A stretch of DNA of 12,530 bases from Rhodobacteraceae bacterium UBA996 (GTDB lineage Bacteria; Pseudomonadota; Alphaproteobacteria; Rhodobacterales; Rhodobacteraceae): NCBI GenBank assembly GCA_002291955.1, contig DBBA01000144.1:5366-17895 (forward strand). The letters run 5' to 3'. The notes under the pieces are model-generated. The model was not told the origin of the DNA. It did not search any database and saw only the letters and a list, made by a program, of their open reading frames with translations. Position numbers and translations under genes: made by a program. Shown piece after piece: positions 5,555 to 11,325 of this stretch. The number at the start of each line of letters is the position of its first letter. Position 1 is the stretch's first letter.

Positions 5555-6964
5555 ATGAACATTGTGCCCATTTTCCGGTCCCGCCGGGCCGAACCGATTC
5601 AAGCCGCCGCCCGCTGGGCCGTGTCGTCTGTCCCGGCCCACCTGTCCGCCCGGGGGCTGGCCGTCCCCCTCTGGGCCGCGCTGCTGCTCCCGCTGGCCGC
5701 GCTGCTGCCGCTCCTCTCGCCCTGGGCCTCGCTCCTGCTCGCCCCCGCCTTCGCGCTCGCGGCTGGGCTCCGGCTGGCCGCGCTGGGCAACCTGTTCCTC
5801 CGGCCCCCGCCGCCTGCACCGCCGCTGGCCGATGCCGACCTGCCGACCGTCACCGTCCTTGTCCCGCTGTTCCGGGAGGCCAGCATCTTCCCCGACCTCG
5901 CGGCTGCGCTCGCCCGGCTGGACTACCCCGCGCACCTGCTTGAGGTCATCATCCTGTTGGAGGCGGGGGACGCCGCGACCATCGCCGCCGCCCGGTCCAC
6001 CGCGCCCGCCCACTGGCGCATCGTCGTGGTGCCGCCCGGCAGGCCGCAGACCAAGCCCCGCGCCTGCAATGTCGGGCTCGCGCTCGCCTCGGGCGAGCTT
6101 GTCGTGGTGTTCGATGGGGAGGACCGGCCCGACCCCGGGCAGGCCCGCCTTGCCGCCGCCGCTCTGGCCGCAGACCCCCGCCTTGCCGTGGTGCAGGCCC
6201 GCCTCGGGTGTGACCACGCCGGGCCGGGCAGCACCATCGTCGCCCGGCTCTGGGCGCTTGAGTACGCGGCGCTGTTCGGGGCCATCCTCCCGCTGCTGTC
6301 GCGCGTCGGGTTGCCCTTCCTCTTGGGCGGGACCTCCAACTGGTTCCGCGCGTCAGCCCTGCGCGCCGCCGGGGGCTGGGATGCGCACAACGTGACCGAG
6401 GACGCGGACCTTGGGGTGCGGCTCGCCCGGATGGGCTGGCGCTCCGGCACCATCGACAGCACGACATGGGAGGAGGCCCCGGTGCGGGTGGGGGCTTGGC
6501 TGCGCCAGCGGGCGCGCTGGTTCAAGGGCTTCGCCGTCACGGCCATCGTCCACGCGAGGGAACCCCGGCGGACCATGCGGGAGCTTGGTGCGCCGGGATT
6601 CATCGCCCTGCTTGCGCAGCTTCCCGTGGCGCTGCTGTGCGCGGCGGCTCACCCCCTCGGGCTGATCGTCGGCGCGGCGGGGGACCCCTCCGGCCCGCTC
6701 GCGGCGCTCCTCCTGCTGGGCTACCTGTCCGCCGTTGCCCTCCATGCCGCCGCTGCCCCCCGGGCTGGGCTGCCGGTGTGGCTGGCGCTCCTGCTGCCGT
6801 TCTACTGGCTCCTGCACTGGGCCGCACTCCTGCTGGCCCTGTCCGACCTCGCCCGCGACCCCGCCCACTGGCGCAAGACCGAACACGGGGCGGCTGCGGG
6901 GCGCAACAGCTTGTGCCAAAAGCAAGAATCACCCCAACAATCGGCTCGCATCCCCGCTGAGTAG
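5555..6964 (+). CDS. Membrane-bound family 2 glycosyltransferase (BcsA-like, no PilZ)
   Basis: The 469-aa protein is a processive-type GT2 (COG1215 group) that would transfer sugar from a nucleotide sugar at the inner membrane. Two hydrophobic spans lie at about 35-80. The catalytic domain follows: VTVLVPLFREAS (99-110), nucleotide-binding DGED (187-190), GGTSNWFR (258-265), the catalytic-base motif TED (281-283) and QRARW (318-322). Three more spans lie at about 347-375, 381-400 and 407-432. The family-typical HWRKTEHG (438-445) comes near the end, followed by a Ser/Gln-rich tail. There is no PilZ domain. The ATG has only a weak ribosome binding site. Its place on a mobile island suggests modification of the cell surface, perhaps against phage adsorption (inference). 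Confidence 0.9.
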   Translation: MNIVPIFRSRRAEPIQAAARWAVSSVPAHLSARGLAVPLWAALLLPLAALLPLLSPWASLLLAPAFALAAGLRLAALGNLFLRPPPPAPPLADADLPTVTVLVPLFREASIFPDLAAALARLDYPAHLLEVIILLEAGDAATIAAARSTAPAHWRIVVVPPGRPQTKPRACNVGLALASGELVVVFDGEDRPDPGQARLAAAALAADPRLAVVQARLGCDHAGPGSTIVARLWALEYAALFGAILPLLSRVGLPFLLGGTSNWFRASALRAAGGWDAHNVTEDADLGVRLARMGWRSGTIDSTTWEEAPVRVGAWLRQRARWFKGFAVTAIVHAREPRRTMRELGAPGFIALLAQLPVALLCAAAHPLGLIVGAAGDPSGPLAALLLLGYLSAVALHAAAAPRAGLPVWLALLLPFYWLLHWAALLLALSDLARDPAHWRKTEHGAAAGRNSLCQKQESPQQSARIPAE

Positions 6965-6968
6965 CGGG
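6953..6968 (+). terminator. Short hairpin across the glycosyltransferase stop codon
   Basis: CCCGCT (6953-6958) and AGCGGG (6963-6968) pair around a GAGT loop that includes the first base of the TAG stop codon. CGGG in the right arm could instead pair with CCCG six bases further on. There is no T-tract, so it is a weak terminator candidate. Confidence 0.35.
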
Positions 6969-6978
6969 TAAGCTCCCG

Positions 6979-7008
6979 TTGACCGCCGATTCACCTCTGG
7001 TGTATATG
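6979..7008 (+). promoter_or_regulatory. Sigma-70-like promoter of the methyltransferase gene
   Basis: TTGACC (6979-6984) is a five-of-six -35 box. It is followed by TATATG (7003-7008) at 18 nt, or GTATAT at 17 nt, as the -10 box. The segment is clearly more AT-rich than its surroundings. Transcription would start around 7015, within a TGTTC direct repeat (7007-7011 and 7018-7022), about 20 nt before the TTG start. Confidence 0.6.
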
Positions 7009-7036
7009 TTCTTGAAATGTTCACGGGAGGACACCC

Positions 7037-8017
7037 TTGGAGCTGACCAGCATTGACCTGTTCTGCGGGGCCGGGGGCCTGAGCCTCGGGCTTGAGCGGG
7101 CGGGCTTCCGGCCAGTCTTGGGGCTTGACCTGAACAAGGACGCCTGCGCCACCTACCGCCGCCACTTCCCGACTGTCGAGGTCATGGAGAGGTCCATCAC
7201 GGGCGTTGACTTCCGCCAGTGGCGGGGCGTGGACCTGATCGCAGGCGGGCCACCCTGTCAGCCCTTCTCCAACGGTGGGAAGCGTCTGGCGGCAAGCGAT
7301 GTTCGGGACATGCTGCCCGAGTTCGTGCGGGCCGTGAACGAGGCTCTGCCCCGGGCGTTCATCATGGAGAACGTCGCGGGCCTCCTCGCCCCGCGCAACC
7401 GCGAGTACTTCGACAGCATCCTTGCCACCATCAGCGACCGCTACACGGTGCTGCCGCCCCGGATCGTCAACGCCGCTGACTACGGGGTGCCGCAGAAGCG
7501 GCTCCGGGTCATGGTGATCGGCTTCCTCAAGGGCGGGGTGGACTTCCCGGCCCCGACCCACCGCCCGGGCCGGTACGTCACCGCCGGTTCAGTCCTCCGC
7601 CGGGGCGAGGTCTTGGGCAACCCCAACCCGTCCAAGGTGGTCTTTGCCAAGACGCCCGACCTGCGCCCGAGCCCCTATGCTGGGCAACTGTTCAACGGGG
7701 GCGGGCGGGCGATCAACCTAGACCAGCCCGCACCGACCATCCTTGCCTCTGCCGGGGGCAACAAGACCCACTTCGTTGACGAGCTTGACCTTGTGCCGCC
7801 CTACCACAAGCACCTGTGGGACGGGGGGAAGCCCAAGGTGGGGACGCTCCGGGGAGGGCGGCGGCTGACCGTCCTTGAGTCCGCGCTGTTGCAGACCTTC
7901 CCGGCTGACATGGTGTTTGAGGGCTCGCGCAGCTCCCAGTACACGCAGATCGGCAACGCGGTCCCCCCGCGACTGGCAGAGGTGGTCGGGGCGTCAATCG
8001 CCCGCGCCCTCCACTAG
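7037..8017 (+). CDS. DNA (cytosine-5-)-methyltransferase of a type II R-M system
   Basis: The 326-aa enzyme has all key m5C methyltransferase motifs in order: I DLFCGAGGLSLG (7-18, SAM binding), IV GGPPCQPFS with catalytic C74, VI ENVAG (111-115), VIII QKRLRVMVIG (153-162), IX RRLTVLESALLQTFP (275-289) and X IGNAVPPRLAEVVG (305-318). The target-recognition region lies between VIII and IX (about 170-270). The start is TTG, fixed by GGGAGG (7025-7030) at 6-nt spacing; it leads straight into motif I, so there is no N-terminal regulatory HTH. It converges on the putative endonuclease gene and overlaps it by 24 bp. It would protect DNA from that enzyme. The recognition sequence cannot be read from the protein. 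Confidence 0.95.
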   Translation: MELTSIDLFCGAGGLSLGLERAGFRPVLGLDLNKDACATYRRHFPTVEVMERSITGVDFRQWRGVDLIAGGPPCQPFSNGGKRLAASDVRDMLPEFVRAVNEALPRAFIMENVAGLLAPRNREYFDSILATISDRYTVLPPRIVNAADYGVPQKRLRVMVIGFLKGGVDFPAPTHRPGRYVTAGSVLRRGEVLGNPNPSKVVFAKTPDLRPSPYAGQLFNGGGRAINLDQPAPTILASAGGNKTHFVDELDLVPPYHKHLWDGGKPKVGTLRGGRRLTVLESALLQTFPADMVFEGSRSSQYTQIGNAVPPRLAEVVGASIARALH

Positions 8018-9049
8018 GCCCGCCTCCCCGAGCTTGCGCACGAACAGGTTCACCCGCTCCGTGTCGGGCTGGTAGCGGTCAAGGTACTCGTACAGCCGCG
8101 TCAGCGCCTCCGCCCGCTGGGGCCGGGTCAGCAGCGCGGCCAGCACCTCCACCACCTGCCGGGCGTCCAGCACAGACACGTCCTCCGCCAGCGCGCGAAG
8201 CTCTGCCGAGGCAGCGGCGCGGTCCCCGTCTGGGCGAGCGGCGATGATGTGGAGGCGGGACAGGTCATTGTCCCGGATGGTCTTTGACGCGGCCCCGACC
8301 TTGGTGCGCCAGTCGTTGGCCGTCACCTCAAACGCCTCAAGGACCCGGGTGCCCGTGACCACCTGAACATCGCCCGCCGCAAAGGAGCTTCGGTCAGAGG
8401 CGTTGAGGTTCTTGGTCTCAACCCTCGCCCGACCCTCTCCATGGTTGGAAACAACAGAGTGCAGCAGGGCCGCGACCGTGAATTGCTCAAAGGCCCCGCC
8501 CGAGGGGGATGCGAGGAGGGCGTGGAGGAGGTCCACGAAGCGGGCGAAGGTCAGGGCGCTCCGGTTGACAGGGGGCATGGGCAGGACGGGCCGGGCCGTG
8601 GCCGCGACAACGGCGCAGGCGAGGCGCAGCGCCGCGTCCCGCTCCGCCGTGGTGGCACCCGTTGCCCAGACCAAGAGGCGGTCAAAGGCCGGGACGTTGT
8701 TGCGCGTCAGGCTGACCGAGTTCTTGGCGATGTTCTGGTATGCGTCCTTGACCGCCGTGATGTGGCGGGCCGCGAAGAACACCCCGAGTTGTTGTGCCAT
8801 CCCCCGGGCACCCTCGGGCCGCTGGGTCAGGTCAAGGGCAGGGTCAGCGACCCCGTAGCCAAGCTGAATCAGGACACCATCCCGGTAGCTGATCCGCCGG
8901 TCTGACAACACGCTGTCGAGGTCCTCAAGCACCTCCGGGGCGAGGGAGGCGCGGGCGGCGGCTATGGCCGACTCACCGGCGGCGGGGTCTGCAAGGAACC
9001 CGTCCACCAGCCCGAACACCACGTCCTTCGCGTCCGACCCTGCACTCAA
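7994..9049 (-). CDS. Putative type II restriction endonuclease
   Basis: The 351-aa protein faces the m5C methyltransferase tail to tail, which is the main evidence for its role. The N-terminal half is helical, with conserved-looking ITAVKDAYQNIAKN (97-110) and LTRNNVPAFDRLLVWA (114-129). The second half has a PD-(D/E)xK-like core: FEQF (E188), VETKNLNASDRSSFAAGDVQ (210-229, D227) and EAFEVTANDW (E238, E241) with Thr where Lys is usual. It may belong with the SacI-type endonucleases, but I am not certain of the family. The start is TTG after a G-run at 8-nt spacing; no in-frame ATG lies between it and the upstream stop. Promoter-like bases lie at 9084-9112, and the tRNA-Arg upstream on the same strand could also feed it. 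Confidence 0.75.
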   Translation of the reverse strand: MSAGSDAKDVVFGLVDGFLADPAAGESAIAAARASLAPEVLEDLDSVLSDRRISYRDGVLIQLGYGVADPALDLTQRPEGARGMAQQLGVFFAARHITAVKDAYQNIAKNSVSLTRNNVPAFDRLLVWATGATTAERDAALRLACAVVAATARPVLPMPPVNRSALTFARFVDLLHALLASPSGGAFEQFTVAALLHSVVSNHGEGRARVETKNLNASDRSSFAAGDVQVVTGTRVLEAFEVTANDWRTKVGAASKTIRDNDLSRLHIIAARPDGDRAAASAELRALAEDVSVLDARQVVEVLAALLTRPQRAEALTRLYEYLDRYQPDTERVNLFVRKLGEAGLVEGAGD

Positions 9050-9083
9050 GCACCAATCCCCCCGACAAATCGCCTTGGGAGGG

Positions 9084-9112
9084 ATTATGCATGAATGTCA
9101 GGGAGATGCGAG
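9084..9112 (-). promoter_or_regulatory. Candidate promoter of the endonuclease gene with palindrome
   Basis: On the minus strand CATAAT (9089-9084) matches the -10 box at five of six positions, and a weak CTCGCA (9112-9107) sits 17 nt upstream. The -10 lies in a near-palindrome ATTATGCATGAAT (9084-9096) that could be an operator. A start near 9077 would give a leader of about 28 nt. Read-through from tRNA-Arg is an alternative. Confidence 0.4.
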
Positions 9113-9119
9113 AGCGAAG

Positions 9120-9196
9120 TGGCGACCCCGGGAGGACTTGAACCCCCAACCTAGCGCTTAGAAGGCGCTTGCTCTATCCGGTTGAGCTACGGGGCC
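9120..9196 (-). tRNA. tRNA-Arg (anticodon UCU), CCA encoded
   Basis: The minus strand folds as a complete cloverleaf. The acceptor GGCCCCG pairs with CGGGGTC (one G-U). The D stem is GCTC/GAGC. The anticodon stem AGCGC/GCGCT is perfect around CTTCTAA, giving anticodon TCT, which reads AGA. The T stem GGGGG/CCTCC encloses TTCAAGT. The discriminator G is followed by an encoded CCA (9122-9120). It appears functional. It lies between the endonuclease gene and a truncated tRNA-Arg (9290-9332). The first 42 nt of each match at 38 positions, but its anticodon stem differs, so it is a separate gene copy, probably brought by the island. Confidence 0.95.
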
Positions 9197-9204
9197 GTGT
9201 CGCC

Positions 9205-9233
9205 TTGATAACGGTTCGGAAAACGGTTCGCAA
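9205..9233 (-). promoter_or_regulatory. Candidate tRNA-Arg promoter
   Basis: On the minus strand TTGCGA (9233-9228, four of six) and TATCAA (9210-9205, four of six) are 17 nt apart and end 8 nt before the tRNA 5' end. The two AACGGTTCG copies (9210-9218, 9222-9230) lie within this region at a 12-bp period. The intact tRNA can thus probably be expressed without the host promoter beyond 9332. Confidence 0.45.
9210..9230. repeat. Direct repeat AACGGTTCG, two copies, 12-bp period
   Basis: AACGGTTCG occurs at 9210-9218 and 9222-9230, between the intact tRNA and the tRNA fragment. Short direct repeats beside an integration core may be integrase arm sites; they may also bind a regulator of the tRNA promoter they overlap. 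Confidence 0.45.
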
Positions 9234-9289
9234 CGCCGCCCCTTCCGCCTAGTGTGTTGTCTCTCCGCCCTTTTTCCGGCCCAGACCCG

Positions 9290-9332
9290 CCGCTTAGAAG
9301 GCGGGTGCTCTATCCGATTGAGCTACGGAGCC
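9290..9332 (-). pseudogene. Truncated tRNA-Arg (UCU), 5' half only: island junction
   Basis: The minus strand from 9332 reads GGCTCCG, TA, GCTC, AATCGGATA, GAGC, A, CCCGC, CTTCTAA, GCGG. This is a tRNA-Arg through the anticodon loop and four bases of the 3' anticodon strand. The expected GCGGG then breaks to GCGGC, and no T arm or acceptor 3' strand follows. It shares 38 of 42 positions with the intact tRNA at 9155-9196, including the 13-mer CGCTTAGAAGGCG. Breakage at the anticodon loop is typical of integrase target sites in tRNA genes. It lies next to the backbone gene at 9389-9700, so it is probably the original host gene. Confidence 0.85.
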
Positions 9333-9388
9333 GTCCGCCCCGCTATGGCCCGGCCGGCTGCGCCCTGTCCAGTGCCGCCGTGGCGGTG

Positions 9389-9700
9389 TCAGTGCGTCCA
9401 GGCGCCCTTGCGGTCGGTGGCGAAGTTCTCGCCATAGCCCCGCGCCCGCAGGTTCGGCCGCCGCGCATGCGGCAGGGTCGCGATCACCTCGATCCCCTTG
9501 GCCTGCGCATACTCCAGCGCCGCCTCGCGCGTCGGGAACCGCAGCCGCACCTGCGCCTGGGTGTCGCCCGACGACGTCCAGCCCATCAGCGGATCGACCT
9601 CGCGCGCCTCGGACGGGGCAAACTCCAGCACCCAGTCCCGCGTCCGTGCCGCACCTGACGACATGGCGGTTCGTGCCGGTTGGAAGAGTCTGGCCTGCAT
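9389..9700 (-). CDS. Complex I accessory subunit, NDUFS4 family
   Basis: The 103-aa protein matches the ETC complex I subunit conserved region (NDUFS4 family; 18-kDa/AQDQ subunit in mitochondria). It stabilises NADH:ubiquinone oxidoreductase near the NADH-binding module at the inner membrane. Visible marks are RDWVLEF (21-27), DPLMGWTSSGDTQAQVRLRF (36-55), the helix TREAALEYAQAKGIE (57-71) and the diagnostic end YGENFATDRKGAWTH (89-103). The length is typical for alphaproteobacteria. The ATG at 9700 has AGGGG at 6-nt spacing; longer in-frame starts (9721, 9946) would add unrelated sequence. This is the first backbone gene past the island junction, and its 3' end is 57 bp from the tRNA fragment. 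Confidence 0.93.
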   Translation of the reverse strand: MQARLFQPARTAMSSGAARTRDWVLEFAPSEAREVDPLMGWTSSGDTQAQVRLRFPTREAALEYAQAKGIEVIATLPHARRPNLRARGYGENFATDRKGAWTH

Positions 9701-9957
9701 GGGGTTCCCCTGACGTGTCATGACGCCCTTATCCGCACACCCGCGCCGCCGCGCAAGGGAAACAACAGCCTGTCGCGGCGGTTCCGTCGGGGGGTCTGCT
9801 TGTCTTGGGGAAGAACCCTGCCGGTCTGGGTGAGGGAGCGAGGGGTGGGGTGGGTGACCCGGACCGGCAGGGCGTCTGCTGCTTGCGAAACTACCTTGGC
9901 GCGAATCATTGGTGAACGCAAGGTAAATTTCTCTCTCTGGTTGCAATTTGCACGCGT

Positions 9958-9981
9958 CCCGGCGGAATACCGCCCGCCGGG
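9958..9981. promoter_or_regulatory. 8-bp hairpin in the divergent intergenic region
   Basis: CCCGGCGG (9958-9965) and CCGCCGGG (9974-9981) pair around an 8-nt loop. It is in the leader region of the secreted-protein gene and has no T-tract. Its role is unknown. Confidence 0.4.
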
Positions 9982-10002
9982 ATCCCTGGTCCCGCCCCCC
10001 GA

Positions 10003-10044
10003 CCGTGCCCGTGCCCGTGCCCGTGCCCGTGCCCCTGGCCGTGC
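10003..10044. repeat. Hexanucleotide tandem repeat (CCGTGC)n
   Basis: Five exact CCGTGC units run from 10003 to 10032. One altered unit (CCCTGG) and one more exact unit follow, to 10044. The tract ends 66 bp before the ATG at 10111. Copy-number change by slippage would alter spacing in the upstream region but no reading frame. Confidence 0.85.
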
Positions 10045-10110
10045 CTCTGTCCGACGGTGCGAAAGCCGCCTAGGATGGCCCCCATCGGTCGTCATCCTGC
10101 GCGAGGGTTC

Positions 10111-11250
10111 ATGTCGGCGTTGACTGTCCCCGATCCTGCCCGGACCACTGCGCCGGTGCGCCTGGCACTGGCGGCCGCTCTGGCGGCCGCTCTGGCCCTG
10201 CTGGCGGGTCCTGCCGCGGCGGACACCCGGCAGTTCGGCAACCTGATCTTCGACGTGCCCCAGGGCTGGACGCTCGGCGCGATCACCGATCGCCAGCAGT
10301 TCCTCATCCCCCGGGATTTCGACGGCCGCTGCGGGTCCTGCCGCATCCAGTTCGGGCTCGGGCACCCCCGCGTCCCGGGGCAGCCCCTCGACGTGGCCAT
10401 CGACACCCTGCAAATCGTCTTTGCCACCGGACTGGCCGACCGGATCGAGGTCATGTCCTTCACCGGCCCGGCCGCGGACGAGGACGAACTGACCGAAACC
10501 GCCACCACGATGTCCCAGGACGCCCTGCCGCTGTTCGGCAGCCTGCGCTACGTCTCCGAAGGCGCGCCTCCGCTGATGCCGCCGCCCCGGCCGGGCGATC
10601 TGGACGGCCTCTGGTACGGCCTGTCCACCTCCTGGACGACCGGGCTCGACGGCATGCTGCAGATGACCCTGAAGCACCGCATCCTGGTGTTCTGGCCCGA
10701 CGGTCATTTCTACGACGGCACCCCGCCCCAGGGCCTGCAACCGCCCGATCCGGCCGCGCTGATGGCTGTGGGCGACACCGATGTGGGCACCTATGCCCTG
10801 CGCCGCGGCCGGATCACGCTCAGCTACGCCTCGGGCGCGACCGACACGCTCGACCTGCGCGGCGACCGGATCCAGGACGGCGACCGCCCCCTTGTCCGCG
10901 GCACACCGCTGCCCGACGGCACACCCCTGTCGGGCCGCATCGCGTCCTTCAGCTACACCGCGACCGGCCCGATCATCGGCGGCGCCTCCTGCGGCATCAC
11001 CCGCGGGGGCGAACTCGTCTTCGCCGCCGACGGCACCTGGACCTCCGACGCCTGGGCCGGCACCTCGGCCGTCTTCGACACCGGCGCGGGCTACGCGACC
11101 TCGGCCAACAGCGGCACCAGCGGCCGCTATACCGTCCGCGACGGCCTGATCATCCGCACCGACACCACCGGGGCCGAGGTCGCGCGCGATCTTGCCTACC
11201 GCTGGGAAGGCGACATCCACATCGGCACCGACACCCTCGACGCGGGCTGA
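10111..11250 (+). CDS. Secreted protein of unknown function, 379 aa
   Basis: The protein has a Sec signal peptide: a basic region ending at R17, an Ala/Leu core (LALAAALAAALALLAG, 18-33) and a likely cut after GPAAA (37/38). The mature N-terminal domain (about 38-150) begins RQFGNLIFDVPQGWTL and holds a CGSC pair in DGRCGSCRIQFG that could form a disulfide. From about 168 the protein is rich in beta strands and turns, with recurring elements such as GTYALRRGRITLSYASG and GRYTVRDGLIIRTDTTG, suggesting a beta-barrel or repeated beta domain. ATG 10111 has GAGGG close upstream; GTG 10057 and ATG 10075 are less likely. I do not recognise a family. It is a backbone gene ending 75 bp before uvrB. 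Confidence 0.8.
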   Translation: MSALTVPDPARTTAPVRLALAAALAAALALLAGPAAADTRQFGNLIFDVPQGWTLGAITDRQQFLIPRDFDGRCGSCRIQFGLGHPRVPGQPLDVAIDTLQIVFATGLADRIEVMSFTGPAADEDELTETATTMSQDALPLFGSLRYVSEGAPPLMPPPRPGDLDGLWYGLSTSWTTGLDGMLQMTLKHRILVFWPDGHFYDGTPPQGLQPPDPAALMAVGDTDVGTYALRRGRITLSYASGATDTLDLRGDRIQDGDRPLVRGTPLPDGTPLSGRIASFSYTATGPIIGGASCGITRGGELVFAADGTWTSDAWAGTSAVFDTGAGYATSANSGTSGRYTVRDGLIIRTDTTGAEVARDLAYRWEGDIHIGTDTLDAG

Positions 11251-11325
11251 CCATCGCGCCGCCGCCTTGCGCTTGACCCCGCCGCCAAAGCGATCACTTG
11301 TCAGGTGACCGCAGCGGGAACCGCC

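Larger units (their letters stand above)
1..9290. mobile_element. Genomic island (left part outside window), right end near a truncated tRNA-Arg
   Basis: This stretch holds a serine recombinase, a terminase-small-subunit-like protein, many small proteins I do not recognise, a glycosyltransferase and a restriction-modification pair. It stops at a truncated tRNA-Arg next to housekeeping genes. Island genes use GAG for nearly all Glu and many CTT Leu codons, unlike uvrB, which uses GAA freely. Integration at a tRNA gene is the usual mode of tyrosine-integrase islands, but no such integrase is visible here, so it presumably lies to the left of the window. The left boundary is not seen. The extent is inferred from gene content and the tRNA remnant. 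Confidence 0.65.
9701..10110. other. 410-bp divergent intergenic region
   Basis: No gene is supported here. It must hold the promoters of the NDUFS4 gene (leftward) and the secreted-protein gene (rightward). A relatively AT-rich patch at about 9896-9950 contains an ACCTTG/CAAGGT inverted pair (9891-9896 region and 20 nt further on). A stem-loop (9958-9981) and a hexamer repeat (10003-10044) follow. No unambiguous -35/-10 pair was found. Confidence 0.5.

Noticed and set aside
5510..6217. A 235-aa minus-strand frame opposite the glycosyltransferase
   Set aside because: It is antisense to a clear enzyme, rich in Gly/Arg/Gln, with no ribosome binding site or domain.
10003..10044. Hexamer tract as a CRISPR array
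   Set aside because: The units are contiguous 6-mers without spacers. No CRISPR array was seen anywhere in the window.
11251..11325. SOS box and clear promoter before uvrB
   Set aside because: No GTTC-N7-GTTC was found. TTGACC at 11273-11278 lacks a credible -10 box at the right distance, so neither was annotated.
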